Shown here: piece by piece, positions 21,301-31,605 of the stretch | Layout of the letters: each line of letters starts with the position of its first letter | Position numbering within the stretch: position 1 is the stretch's first letter | Assembly (NCBI GenBank): GCA_002811645.1 | Contig: PDIP01000003.1 | Coordinates: 451,519 to 515,518 of the forward strand | DNA: 64,000 nt | Direction of reading: 5' to 3' | From: Corallochytrium limacisporum | Lineage: Eukaryota; Opisthokonta | Notes under the pieces: generated by a model | Seen by the model: the letters and a program-made list of their open reading frames with translations, nothing else | What the model was told of the DNA's origin: nothing | The model's database searches: none | Program-made: the position numbers and the translations under genes

Positions 21301-21664
21301 CACCACAGGTCTCAATTTCGACAAAGAGGCAAGTCCACCTCTTCAGAGATTTATTTGCGCTAGCCAACGTTTTGAAACAACAAGTACGGAGTGCTTGATT
21401 AAACTTCTTCAAAATCGATTGCTGTCTTTTTACATCCTTTCCTAACTGTGGTATAAAAGCGAGAAAACATACACGATGCATTTGATATTCTGCACACTAC
21501 TGGTATGAGAGACTGTCTTTCACCGTTTGATATCGTGAACAAGATTAGATCAACCGCATTAGTGTGTGATAGATTGACACAACGGAACCTTTAACGATAG
21601 GCAAAAGGTGTACGGGCAAATTGTACGGGCAGTTCAAGTGTTTAGGTGACAGATTATAGGCGTC
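18321..21664. other. 3.3-kb divergent region without recognised gene
   Basis: Between the starts of Elongin B and MARK. Only short chance-like frames are present on both strands; none resembles a family I know and no splice-consistent gene was found. No tRNA B-box or obvious repeat was seen. It could hold a non-coding RNA or an extra convergent gene pair with introns, but nothing supports either directly. Confidence 0.5.
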
Positions 21665-23539
21665 ATGACCGTCACCACTAACCCTATCGTTGGCAATGTT
21701 CGCGCCGAGATCACAGGGGGCGCGCCTGGAAAAACAGCCGCCAAGCCGAGCCTGACTCCACCTTCCAGGACCTCTGACAACCGAGCACAGACTATTGGAA
21801 ACTATCGCCTCGAGAAGACTCTAGGACGTGGTAACTTTGCTAAAGTAAAGCTTGCCAAGCATATTCTTACCGGACAACAGGTTGCTGTGAAGATCATTGA
21901 CAAGACAGCCCTGTCACAGACCAGCCTGGGCAAGCTTTTCCGTGAGGTTCGTATCATGAAGATGCTGAACCACCCCAACATTATTAAGTTGTACGAGGTT
22001 ATTGACACCACTCGCACTCTATACTTGGTTCTCGAATATGCCAGCGGTGGTGAAGTCTTCGACTACCTTGTTACCCACGGAAAGATGAAGGAACGTGAAG
22101 CTCGGGAAAAGTTCCGCCAGATTCTTTGTGCGGTAGATTACTGTCATCGTAACCATGTCATTCATCGGGATCTAAAGGCGGAAAACTTGCTCTTTGATAA
22201 GGATATGAATATCAAGATTGCAGACTTCGGGTTTGGAAACACTTTCACTCCGGGTACAAAGCTGGACACTTTCTGCGGATCACCTCCCTACGCTGCCCCT
22301 GAACTGTTCCAGGGTCGCAAGTACGACGGTCCTGAGGTTGATATCTGGTCCCTTGGTGTCATTTTGTACACACTCGTCAGTGGCTCTCTCCCTTTCGACG
22401 GCAGCAATCTGAAAGAACTGCGTGCTAAGGTTCTTCGTGGAAAGTACCGTGTACCGTTTTATATGTCCACAGACTGTGAAAATCTGATCAATCGCTTCCT
22501 GGTGGTCAACAGTATTAAGCGTATCACTATGACAGAGGTCTATGAGGAAAAATGGATCAATCAGGGCATGGAACCCTTGAAGCCTTTTGACGGTGCAGAT
22601 GCCGAAACAGAGACCTATGATGATGATACCCGCTATGCTATCATGGAAAAGATGGGCTTTCCCAAAGGAGAGATTAAGGAAGCCCTTGAAAATGGTGCAC
22701 ACAACCATGTGGCAGCCACTTACTTCCTGCTCAAGGATAAGACGGCTGCTGACCGTCTGATGGCAAAGCCTACCGCGGCTGCTACTCCCACTGTCTCTCC
22801 AGTTCCCCGCCGCAAAGAAGCTCCCAAGGGACTTGCCCCTGTTGGTGAGACTGAGACTCTGAAGACTGAGGCTGTTCCCAAAGTTCCGGTTGCTTCTGCT
22901 ACTCGTCGTATGGCTGCAGTGAACAACGATACCAAGCAGGATGCCGTACCTCGTCGTCGTTCTGCCACCATGTCCATTGGTGCTGCTGGTGTTCCGGCTG
23001 TTCCTGCCAATGGCCCTCCCGCTCTACTAAAGGAATCGGTGTCAGCTCGCCCTCGCACGGCCACTATGAGCGAACGCCCTCACCGTCATTCTGCCACTGA
23101 GCAGACTGTCGAGGCCCCACGCTTCCCGAGAGGCCGCCGTGCCACTGTGAATGCCTCTGACAAGAGCGGAGTCATTGGCACAATCAAGAGCGTGTTCAAG
23201 AAGGAGAAGGAAGAAGAAGAAGATCCCACTGCGGATCCTGAGGACGGCCGGATCAAACCACGCAGCCTTCGCTTCACCTTTAACATGCAGACCACGTCTT
23301 CGCGACCCGCCAACGATATCATGGAAGAGATGAAGAGAGTTTGCGGTGAAAATGGCGTCACATATACCCAGAATGATCCGTTCAGCCTAATCTGCACCAA
23401 GCGCGACATTCAGTGGGAGATGGAGGTTTGCAAACTGCCACGTCTTAGCATGAATGGTGTTCGCTACAAGCGCCTGGCCGGAAATCCTGTCATGTACAAG
23501 ACAGTCTGCACCCAGCTTATCTCTGGCATGAAGCTGTAA
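21665..23539 (+). CDS. MARK/Par-1 family Ser/Thr kinase
   Basis: Predicted protein of 624 aa. A kinase domain spans about residues 47-298: glycine loop LGRGNFAKV, catalytic [14 protein letters not shown], and the activation segment [14 protein letters not shown], where the Thr before FCGSPP is the LKB1 target in MARKs. A UBA-like domain follows (about 322-365), then a Pro/Ala/Arg-rich disordered linker with repeated RR-S/T-A-T motifs (possible phosphorylation and 14-3-3 sites), and a C-terminal KA1 domain (about 527-624, ending [12 protein letters not shown]) that binds acidic lipids and autoinhibits. MARK/Par-1 kinases control microtubules and cell polarity by phosphorylating MAPs. All catalytic residues are intact. 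Convergent with the eEF2 methyltransferase (108 bp). Confidence 0.95.
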   Translation: MTVTTNPIVGNVRAEITGGAPGKTAAKPSLTPPSRTSDNRAQTIGNYRLEKTLGRGNFAKVKLAKHILTGQQVAVKIIDKTALSQTSLGKLFREVRIMKMLNHPNIIKLYEVIDTTRTLYLVLEYASGGEVFDYLVTHGKMKEREAREKFRQILCAVDYCHRNHVIHRDLKAENLLFDKDMNIKIADFGFGNTFTPGTKLDTFCGSPPYAAPELFQGRKYDGPEVDIWSLGVILYTLVSGSLPFDGSNLKELRAKVLRGKYRVPFYMSTDCENLINRFLVVNSIKRITMTEVYEEKWINQGMEPLKPFDGADAETETYDDDTRYAIMEKMGFPKGEIKEALENGAHNHVAATYFLLKDKTAADRLMAKPTAAATPTVSPVPRRKEAPKGLAPVGETETLKTEAVPKVPVASATRRMAAVNNDTKQDAVPRRRSATMSIGAAGVPAVPANGPPALLKESVSARPRTATMSERPHRHSATEQTVEAPRFPRGRRATVNASDKSGVIGTIKSVFKKEKEEEEDPTADPEDGRIKPRSLRFTFNMQTTSSRPANDIMEEMKRVCGENGVTYTQNDPFSLICTKRDIQWEMEVCKLPRLSMNGVRYKRLAGNPVMYKTVCTQLISGMKL

Positions 23540-23647
23540 GCAAAGCAATTAACATACCTCTTGTGTATCCATAATATACATACATCATGTCAATAAGAAT
23601 CTTCTAAGGACAACAGGCTTAACTATTATAGACTTATTTCTTTACAA

Positions 23648-24616
23648 CTATTCGTATTCTATGACGACGCGTTTACCTGCCCCGAGATGATTGTGGGAAA
23701 AGTGCTTACATTTCTCGCCTTCCCCTTGATCAGCAACTGAAACGGTTACGGGAGGGTCGAGGGCATGCAGACTGTCAATGAACAGTTGGTACGTTTCAAG
23801 TTGCCGCAGAGTCGCAAAGATGACGGCTTTGGCACCAGGGCGTTGTCGTACAAATTTTCCACAGAATGCAGCAAGCTGAGGAACCACCTTAGGGTCATAA
23901 ATAATATCCGCGCCAACCAAGTAGTCCCATCCAGCTGGCGGGTCGTCAGAGCACCAGTCCAGAGGAGAGACTACAACTTTCGTACCTCCAGCTGGATCAT
24001 AGTTAGGAGCGTGCGGGAACCGGACTGGACTGACTCCATTCTGCTCCATATTTGCCTGCAGTACATTCAGAACATCCGCGCTACAGTCGGTTGTACAAGC
24101 ACCTTTGTTCGCAATACATGCCGCCAGCACGACGGACGTCAAGCCAACTCCGGCACCGAGCTCGAGGACCGATTGTGATCTCAGCTCACCCGCATTTTCT
24201 ACTAGCCAGTCCGCTAAACGAATTCCTGCAGCCCACAAATGCATTCCAGTCTCTCCTTTTCCAATGGGATCCCGATCGTGCTCTATACTGACTGTTTTTC
24301 CAAGGATGTGGTATGTTAGGTGGCCTTTATTGTCCGGTGCTGACACGATCTCACCATAGCGGTCAGCTAGTTCATCAGATAGATCTATTCTGACGCGCTC
24401 AAGGCAATTGATTATCCGACGGAGAAAAAGCTTTTCGTATTTTCTATCTACTGGAAACGCTTGGTTCTCTCTGCTCAGAGAAGTCTGTTCCAGTACCACC
24501 AGCTGCGATGTCTCGTTTTGACATATGTGCATCTCAACCAGCTTCCATATTTCCTCTGGGAGCGTGCAGTTCCCTAGGAACATCCACTTCAGCTCCTCCA
24601 AGAGTTTCTCGTCCAT
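23648..24616 (-). CDS. EEF2KMT: eEF2 lysine methyltransferase (EEF2KMT/FAM86 family)
   Basis: Predicted protein of 322 aa, close to human EEF2KMT (330 aa). An N-terminal helical region of about 110 residues is followed by a seven-beta-strand methyltransferase: G.TGMHLWAAGIRLADWL..., motif I VLELGAGVGLTSVVLA, and the family-typical motif LVGADIIYDP, then AVIFATLRQLETYQLF. Family enzymes trimethylate one lysine of elongation factor 2 next to the diphthamide region. The nearest alternatives are other METTL21-type protein lysine methyltransferases, but the N-terminal region argues for the FAM86 branch. Ends convergent with MARK; starts in tandem with coactosin 860 bp upstream. Confidence 0.75.
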   Translation of the reverse strand: MDEKLLEELKWMFLGNCTLPEEIWKLVEMHICQNETSQLVVLEQTSLSRENQAFPVDRKYEKLFLRRIINCLERVRIDLSDELADRYGEIVSAPDNKGHLTYHILGKTVSIEHDRDPIGKGETGMHLWAAGIRLADWLVENAGELRSQSVLELGAGVGLTSVVLAACIANKGACTTDCSADVLNVLQANMEQNGVSPVRFPHAPNYDPAGGTKVVVSPLDWCSDDPPAGWDYLVGADIIYDPKVVPQLAAFCGKFVRQRPGAKAVIFATLRQLETYQLFIDSLHALDPPVTVSVADQGEGEKCKHFSHNHLGAGKRVVIEYE

Positions 24617-25475
24617 GCCAAAGAATCACCTACACGAATGGGTATGCTCTCGAACCAGATAAGTGCATGACTGTGCTGACTCTATCCACAAGTACCAGAC
24701 AGATGAAAGGTCACCCAGACTCAACACGCGGGTTTCGGTTTAATGAATCAATATTCTGTCGTTGAGATTTGAGTCTCTACGGTTCCTAATGTACTTAACA
24801 ACAGGGTTTCAGTTACCGGAAATGCGTTTGTGTCTCCCGACCCACCCAGCCAGTGCTGGTGAATTGATTAATCCGGAACCTCCCAGTAGAGCTGAAATGA
24901 AGGATATCGAAGAAGTCGAGTGTGGCATACGGGAGAAAGAGGTCAAAAGTTGCAATCAAAGCACAGTGAAGTTTGCGCCCAGAGCAGCCTTAAACTTCTT
25001 CCAGAGTGAGTGAAAGAGTTTGGAACAGAGTGAGCTCATCCACCGGCGAGGGCAAGATCAGTGTGTCAAACTGGAGACAGGTCACCTTCAATCTGGGCAT
25101 ACTGTCTGCCAGCGTACGTAAAGTTTCGGAGATCGTCACCAACTCTGGCTCAGCATCTGGGTTTGAATGACTGCATCTGCAGGCCCTTGATACAGTACCT
25201 CCACAAGAGATTTTGTCAAAATGTCCGAAACGAAACGTGACGCGGCCAATGCAGCAGATGCGTTTTACTTTACGCGATGAAAGCAGAAGTCTATTAAGAG
25301 CACATTTGCAAACCTGTGTCTCCTCTCATCTCCATGTCTATGTGATGTCCTGTGGGAGCATATGACCTTTTGAAGGGCACAAATCGCCAGTTTTATTGAT
25401 TCAGTACGGAATAATCTATTTGCAAGTTAGCTGCTTGGGCCGGCCCGTCGGTGCTTTGATGCGAATACGAGTAGT
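24617..25475. other. Intergenic region
   Basis: 859 bp between coactosin's stop and the start of the eEF2 methyltransferase. No supported coding frame; should include the coactosin 3' UTR and the methyltransferase promoter. Confidence 0.5.
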
Positions 25476-25904
25476 TTACCGAGTGCCAGTTCCGTAGTTA
25501 GCACCACCAGCAGCAACCACAGCCTTCTTGACGGCATCAAACTTCATGTCACTCTGGTCGTTGGCCATCAGCTCAACGGCGTAGCTCTGCACGACATTCT
25601 TCACGGACGACTTATCGGTGGAGACCTTAGCCTTCTTCAGAGCTCCGACATTGTCACCAATCCAGGTGATGAAAGCGAACTTGGCGCGCTTGCTCAGCTC
25701 ATCGCCAGTCTCGATGCGGAGAAAGACGTAGGCACGCTCATCGTCCTTCAGAGAGGCGACCAGGGCGTCGTAGTCGGTTCCCTTCTCCCGGGGCACAATC
25801 TGGTTCGAGTCGTCGTAGACGAACACAGCCCAGGCGGTCTCAGAGTTGTCATTACGAACATCGTCGTACATGGCACGCATACCGTCAGGATCCATCTTAG
25901 CCAT
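25476..25904 (-). CDS. Coactosin-like ADF-H domain protein
   Basis: Predicted protein of 142 aa, the same size as COTL1 (142 aa). A single ADF-H fold: the early segment MRAMYDDVRNDNSETAWAVF, the central DDERAYVFLRIETGDELSKR and KFAFITWIGDNVG, and a C-terminal helix with LMANDQSDMKFDAVKKAV. The order and the I-T-W-I-G-D-N-V motif are typical of coactosins rather than cofilins. Coactosin binds F-actin and protects filament ends from capping. The coding sequence is strongly biased to C-ending codons, as in the HMG-box and glycolytic genes of the window, which suggests high expression. Confidence 0.9.
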   Translation of the reverse strand: MAKMDPDGMRAMYDDVRNDNSETAWAVFVYDDSNQIVPREKGTDYDALVASLKDDERAYVFLRIETGDELSKRAKFAFITWIGDNVGALKKAKVSTDKSSVKNVVQSYAVELMANDQSDMKFDAVKKAVVAAGGANYGTGTR

Positions 25905-27602
25905 GATTGTTGTATACTTTGACTATTTGTTTCTAGGAGATTGTCTTGTAGCTCAAAGGGAGAGGGAGAATTGTTAGCCTGCGACTTTCTGCACTCTTTT
26001 CGCGACCGAGCTTCCTCAAATACGTGGTCCCTGCGCACGGACCCGAGAGCGTACCAATCGTGTGCCTACAACCACACCGCTGCCTCGCACATTCATCCTG
26101 TCCCGTGATTTGCGCTGTCCCTGTGTCTCCCATTCAAACGGCACAACACCGTAAGCAGCATTCAGCAGCGCACCACGGCGGGGAACACCTGAGAAGCCGT
26201 GGTTGCTGTTGAACCCCCTTAGGTAGGAAAAGCATCAGCAAACAGCGCACAGGGAGAGTCCGTCGGGACTCGCATCAAGGTCTGAGTTGTTTAAGCTTTT
26301 CTTAGTTTCCTTGCCTCCATGGTCCCCGGGCGCAGTCGTCTACACCAAAATATACTGCCAAAACAAATAAACCAGACACAAAAGGCACGGGGACCCAACA
26401 CTGATTGATTGCCTTGCCATATTTTTTCTTCATCTGCCGTGTCTCCTTGCCAGATGTCGGATTTCCACAGTTCCTTACGCTGTTTTCATTGCGTAGTGGG
26501 CGGGGGCTGAAATCCCCTGCGCGGGGAAGGGGTGATTTGCTGCCCATACATCAATCTTCTCGACAGCGTGTCGGTGTGTGCCACAGAGAACACGACCTGA
26601 ACGCACTTTGCTGAGTCACTTGACCTTTTGATCAGTCCAGGAGGCTAATAAAAAATGAACTGATCAAATTAACCAAGGGAAAAAATTCATTTCAGTTGGG
26701 TCCCCCAACGGTGCACTGTGGAAACCCCGACAAAACTCTCCTCCCCCCCACCAACAAACAGTGGCAGCAAAGGAAAACCTGGGCGTTTCAGCCAATCAGC
26801 GGTCGGTCTTCGAGGGGTCATTCCACACCCACCAGAGCGTGGCGTCTCCTCCATCACCGGGGCTTCCATGTACGCACTATTGGAACGCAGGCTCGGATAT
26901 CCTGCCATCCACCGTGCCAGCCAAGTTCTGAGTATGATCGCTCATATCCTTTGACCTATCATACTCTGATGCATATATGGATAGAGGAGTGCTCTTCCAG
27001 AATGGATCCTAATTGAAGCGTTGTGGATCCTAATTGAAGTCGTTGGAGGTTGACCATCATTTATCGTAAGGTACGCATGGGTGCTGTGACTCTCGTTCAC
27101 TCGAAACGTTCATAAAGTTGAGGGTAGTCCGAGGAGTAGTTCAATCACTGGCTAACTCCTGATCATACACGCGCAAACAGGTCAGCAACGCCTGCAGAGG
27201 TCTCCTCAGATCAATAAACTGATAACCTTGTTATCATGAATTGCGATCCGCACATGAACCACCACTCTCACTCAGGTTGTACTGGGAAGCACTGAGGGGG
27301 ATAGTTTCTGGCTGAACAGGGGGAGAGCACCAAATTTTCGCAGAAAGGTGTGCCTCCTCATGTGGGGCCTGCTTTGGGCTGGCTGCCTGGCTAGCGAGAA
27401 AGCGGGTTGTTGCAAAAAGCCAGACGACTTGGTAGGTACACACTTAGCCTTGTATACAGCAGTTCAGAACCGACTTCACAAGCTATTTGATACTGTTGAT
27501 GCACTACGTTGTGAAAGATAATAACTCTACTTCAGCTATCCATTGGCGGGTCTGAACACGTGGAGTTTCTGAACATGTAAAGAATTGCCTCGGCCACCAA
27601 CC
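25905..27602. other. Divergent intergenic region
   Basis: 1.7 kb between coactosin and mitochondrial uL4 with no supported gene. It contains a G/C-rich palindromic stretch near 26502-26530 and a direct duplication at 27003-27045. Confidence 0.5.
27003..27045. repeat. Tandem direct duplication, about 21-22 bp unit
   Basis: The unit TGGATCCTAATTGAAG(T)CGTT occurs at 27003-27022 and again at 27024-27045 with one inserted T. It is a simple recent tandem duplication in non-coding DNA. Confidence 0.85.
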
Positions 27603-28469
27603 ATGCTGTTCACAAACTTTGCGAGGAGATCTTCCGCTCCTTTCCGGACTGTTGGTAGCACAATGACTGCGTCGATACAGAAACGAAACGTTAGCTTCGC
27701 TGAATGGCCTCCGAAGGACCGTTTTGCATTCCTCGAATCATTTAAAGAAGGATGGATGCGCCAGGGTATGATTCCTCTTGACAACCGCCTATTTGGTATC
27801 CACGTAAGGGGAGACATCATTCACTCTATGGTGAAGTGGCAGTTGGCCATGTCGCGGCCTGTGATTGCACACACAAAGAAACTGCCGGAAATAAAGGGCT
27901 CTACCCGCAAACCTTGGCCACAGAAAGGGACTGGACGAGCACGTCACGGTTACACACGAGGCCCTATTTGGCGCGGTGGTGAAAAGAAGTTTGGTCCGCG
28001 TAATGAGCGCAAGTGGACGTACGACCTGAACTTGCAGGTGCAGCAAATAGCTGTGCGTATGACGTTGTCGCTCAAGTACAATCAGGGTCTGTTGCATATA
28101 ATTGATGACTTTGATCTGGGCCCGGAAGCAACTCAGGATGACTACGGCAGTCGCCTCATCAACCGCGGCTTCACAAAAGTGGCTGTGGTTATGGGCGGTG
28201 ACACTCCGCCAGAACACGTCATTGAAGCCACCGAACCCCTTGATAAGTGGTTGACTGTCATGAGTAGTCCGGAATTTAGCGTGTATGATGTCATGAGGCG
28301 TCACACGCTCATTCTAACAAAAGGTGCTCTTGAAGATCTTACTAACAAGTATGAGAAGCCCTTCTACCACAAGTCGAAGGCCAATGCCATCAAACAGCTC
28401 GTAGAAACACCTGTTGCAATCAAGGATGGTGACTCTATTAAGACCATTTCAGTCAAGACCACAACATGA
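27603..28469 (+). CDS. MRPL4: Mitochondrial ribosomal protein uL4m
   Basis: Predicted protein of 288 aa from the ATG at 27603 (the earlier in-frame start is a TTG). A basic, Ser/Arg-rich presequence of about 30 residues precedes the L4 core: IPLDNRLFGIHVRGDIIH, then the basic loop with KPWPQKGTGRARHG and RGPIWRGGEKKFGP that lines the peptide exit tunnel, then RMTLSLKY. The RGDIIH and P.RGP...GGG.F.P-type signatures are diagnostic of mitochondrial/bacterial L4. Length matches MRPL4 (about 300 aa). Convergent with NDUFS5 (147 bp). Confidence 0.93.
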   Translation: MLFTNFARRSSAPFRTVGSTMTASIQKRNVSFAEWPPKDRFAFLESFKEGWMRQGMIPLDNRLFGIHVRGDIIHSMVKWQLAMSRPVIAHTKKLPEIKGSTRKPWPQKGTGRARHGYTRGPIWRGGEKKFGPRNERKWTYDLNLQVQQIAVRMTLSLKYNQGLLHIIDDFDLGPEATQDDYGSRLINRGFTKVAVVMGGDTPPEHVIEATEPLDKWLTVMSSPEFSVYDVMRRHTLILTKGALEDLTNKYEKPFYHKSKANAIKQLVETPVAIKDGDSIKTISVKTTT

Positions 28470-28616
28470 AGAGTAGAGAAGGAACATCAATCAATATCAT
28501 AATACCATAGTTCACAGTGTATATCATAAAGGACACCATGCAAAATCATGCATATGTTACTATTCAGGTGTTTTTAATTATTCTATCGGCTCACGACTAT
28601 GCCAGCCATGTATATG

Positions 28617-28853
28617 CTACTTAAAATGCAAATCTTTGGGTAGCTTATCCTCCTTCACAAGCTCCTCTTTGCGCTTCGTGATAGCAGCTACCCGTGTGTA
28701 CTCCTTCTTGTGGTGCAGGCACTCAACGTAGTCGTCCCGCTCATTTTGACACATGATCTTATTGCCGTCATACTTATCCAAACATTCCTTGAGATCTTCC
28801 ATGAAAGCATAGCATCGGCCACGGCCGCCGAAGGCACCAAATCCCGATGCCAT
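28617..28853 (-). CDS. NDUFS5: Complex I subunit NDUFS5 (twin CX9C)
   Basis: Predicted protein of 78 aa. Two CX9C motifs (CYAFMEDLKEC and CQNERDDYVEC) form the twin-CX9C fold imported by the MIA40 pathway, and the flanking GRC.AF and DDYVECL..KK motifs are those of NDUFS5, the 15-kDa accessory subunit on the intermembrane-space side of complex I (106 aa in human). This copy lacks the longer N- and C-terminal arms. NDUFV2 of the same complex is the next gene, divergently arranged. Confidence 0.85.
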   Translation of the reverse strand: MASGFGAFGGRGRCYAFMEDLKECLDKYDGNKIMCQNERDDYVECLHHKKEYTRVAAITKRKEELVKEDKLPKDLHFK

Positions 28854-29601
28854 GGTGAACTATATTCTATTGCCCGCAGACTTACTCATGCGTACAGCAA
28901 ACTGACAGCACATGTCTTTTCTGGTATTTTCGCTCGTTGCTGAGTGTACGATCTTGGTCCTGAAAAACCCTTGAAGAAATTAGAATATACTTTCCAACTC
29001 TTCGCGCTTTCATAAACTAAGCCATCAAGCCTATCATATCACACTGGCTATTGAGCACTGAGTGAACAGGTCCGAACGGTCGGTCTGGTTGGCGGTGCCT
29101 CCACAACATTGGGGCCTTACGAGGTGGTGTTCTTCTCATCACTCGCAAGGTTTTGTTTATGCCCCCCCCCCTTCCTGCTGCGGACGTGCTCCCGGTGAAA
29201 AACAAAACGCGACGGGCGGGTGACCGCACTGTAACGGTACTCACGTAAACCTCTCAGCTTGCTTTTCCCACCTGACTGCACCGTGTCTGAAGCTGTTAGG
29301 TATCCGCTTGTGGAGCATGCAGGCAAACCGGGACAATTTGCGATTTGAGTGCACAGACAAACGTTGTTCGGAAGGGGGACGGCAAACGCGGTACCCAGAG
29401 AAAACGGTGTGCGGAGGTGGATCGTCGAGAGCAATTGGGTAGCGAGACTTTATAGAGAGTCCACATACTCATGAAGCTATTTTGGAGGCACACTCAATTG
29501 TTTACTGAGGAGGCAGAACTGGGGGATTATCCTTGTGTAGAAGCTTGACAGTTAGGGCTTAAGCGGTGTTTATACTTCGGGATCAACAGCCTAGCGTAAG
29601 T
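28854..29601. other. Divergent intergenic region between two complex I genes
   Basis: 748 bp separating the starts of NDUFS5 and NDUFV2; no coding frame supported. A shared bidirectional promoter for the two complex I subunits is possible but only inferred. Confidence 0.5.
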
Positions 29602-30450
29602 ATGCTTCGCATTGCTGCCAAGACGGGCCTGCGCACCGGACGTGCTCCGCTGCGCCACAGTGCCACCCGCACTATTTTTACTTCCATGACCATGCGTGGT
29701 GATCAACTTCAAGTTGTAAGTATCTTATTTTCCTGGTAATAGCCACACACTGACATATCGTGACGAGTCGAAACTAACCAAGTCCCATACATCTTTGCTT
29801 TGTCTATTTTTGTAATCTAGCACCGGGATACTGAAGAAAACCAGTATGATGCAGAATTTAAGTTTACTCCAGAGAATTTGGAACGGGCCAAGGCCATTAT
29901 GGGAAACTATCCAGCGGCACACAAGCGGGGAGCAGTCATCCCTATTCTGGATGTCGCTCAGCGCCAGCACGGTTGGTTGCCTATCTCGGCCATGAATCAT
30001 GTCGCAGAGCTGTTGGAGATGCCTCGCATGCGTGTGTATGAAGTTGCTACTTTCTATACCATGTTCAACCGCAACCCCATTGGCAAATACCATGTGCAGG
30101 TCTGCACAACCACCCCTTGCCAGCTTCGTGGATGCGATGCTGTGCTAAAGGCCGTGGAAGAGAAGCTGGGCATTGAGGTCGGGCAAACTACTGATGATAA
30201 GATGTTCACTCTTGGCGAGGTTGAATGCGCAGGCGCATGTGTCACTGCACCTGTGATGAGCGTAAATGATGACTACTATGAGGACCTAACCCCCGAGACA
30301 GCCGTGAAGCTGTTGGAGAACATTAAGGCTGGCAAGCCCGTCAAGAAGGGCAACCAGTCCTCTCGTCATGCCGCAGAACCGATCACTGGTTTGACCTCTT
30401 TGACCTCGGAGCCTCCAGGTCCTGGTTTCCGCGTCCGTGATGATCTGTAA
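29602..30450 (+). CDS. NDUFV2: Complex I 24-kDa subunit NDUFV2, two exons
   Basis: Exon 1 29602-29715 encodes a 38-residue mitochondrial presequence rich in Arg/Ala/Thr. The intron 29716-29820 (105 nt) has donor GTAAGT, branch word ACTAACC and acceptor CTAG. Exon 2 runs 29821-30450. The joined protein is 247 aa, against 249 aa in human, and crosses the splice site as V-HRDT, the same sequence as in animal NDUFV2. The 2Fe-2S ligands are seen in [11 protein letters not shown] and [10 protein letters not shown], and AQRQHGWLP and [10 protein letters not shown] are family hallmarks. The N1a cluster subunit of the NADH-oxidising module. The presequence exon is missed if only the long frame is read. 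Confidence 0.97.
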
Positions 30451-30817
30451 TTGACATACTCATCCAAGGATAATTCGTAGTAGCAAACAATGCATGCATC
30501 CCTTTCCTTATAAGAAACAATCATATAGAACCTTACACTCAACAAAACACTCACAAATGCGAGAATCATATTATGTAGCAAAGCACCATCGAAGTCATGA
30601 CTTGGGAATCATAGCTTCCACAAATTGTTAGGTACACCCTGGTCGACCTTTCCGGTAAGAGAGAGGGAGTGTGAGGCACCACCTGGGAGGACGGGTACTT
30701 GTGTACTTGTGGTGGAACTTGGATGGGAATTGGGTACTCCCGAGCAACACATTGACATGTACAATAACAGGTGGACCTAATGACAGACAACAAGAGTCAA
30801 AGAATGAGTCAGTAACC
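30451..30817. other. Tandem intergenic spacer
   Basis: 367 bp between NDUFV2 and the next same-strand gene; 3' UTR of the former and promoter of the latter. No other signal seen. Confidence 0.5.
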
Positions 30818-31552
30818 ATGGCATCACTGAAATATAGCAACTATGAATACTGGCAAGAGAGATTCGAAACCGAGGCGGAGTTTGACTGGCTGAAGCCATA
30901 TTCACACTTCAGACATGTGATCCGGGAGTATTTGAGTCCAGAATCCTTGGTACTTCATGTAGGTTGTGGAAACTCTACATTAGGCACGGACCTCTTTAAC
31001 GATGGAATTTGTCGGATCACAAATCTGGACTATTCGATAAATGCTCTTCAACGACAACGCCAACAGTTTCCAGAACAAGAATGGTTATGTATGGACATGT
31101 TGCACATGAACTTCCACCCAGGAATATTTGATGTTGTCATTGAAAAGGGAACTCTTGATGTCCTCGTTGTAGATCAGGAAGACCCCTGGCGACCAGGCGA
31201 AGATCAGTTGATCAAGATGCACCAGGCTCTGTCCGGGATCAGCAAAGCCCTGTCGCAGGAGGGCACATTCATATCTATTACATGGGCACAGCCACACTTT
31301 CGTAGACGCTTCTTGGAGCGCCCTGAGTACGGATGGTCGGTCGAAGTAAAAACGTTCGGGGAATCTTTCCACTACTTCGTGTTTATTTGCAAGAAAAAGT
31401 CTCATCTGTTCACAGCAGGCGTGTCTTTCGAGGACGACATGGCTGCATGGCAAGCCGTGGAGGAGAAGAATATGGACGAGATCTCGTCTGCCTCAACTGA
31501 TCATGAAGATTATCTGCAAGCGCTAATGATAGAATCCGACAAAGAATTATAG
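30818..31552 (+). CDS. EEF1AKMT4: eEF1A lysine methyltransferase 4-like
   Basis: Predicted protein of 244 aa from an ATG in good context (ACCATGG) at 30818; the frame is open upstream but without support. A seven-beta-strand methyltransferase: YWQERFETEAEFDWLKPYSHF, motif I LVLHVGCGNSTLG, the acidic loop VTNLDYS-like ITNLDYS, and the family signature FDVVIEKGTLDVL, then FISITWAQPHFRRRF and EYGWSVEV. These match EEF1AKMT4 (255 aa), which methylates eEF1A at Lys36, including the C-terminal DHEDYLQAL. METTL13's N-terminal domain is the closest alternative. Convergent with VPS37 (53 bp). Confidence 0.85.
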   Translation: MASLKYSNYEYWQERFETEAEFDWLKPYSHFRHVIREYLSPESLVLHVGCGNSTLGTDLFNDGICRITNLDYSINALQRQRQQFPEQEWLCMDMLHMNFHPGIFDVVIEKGTLDVLVVDQEDPWRPGEDQLIKMHQALSGISKALSQEGTFISITWAQPHFRRRFLERPEYGWSVEVKTFGESFHYFVFICKKKSHLFTAGVSFEDDMAAWQAVEEKNMDEISSASTDHEDYLQALMIESDKEL

Positions 31553-31605
31553 CACGCAATACTGAACAAATAGACTAGCAACTGTACATTTAATTCTCTG
31601 ACAAA

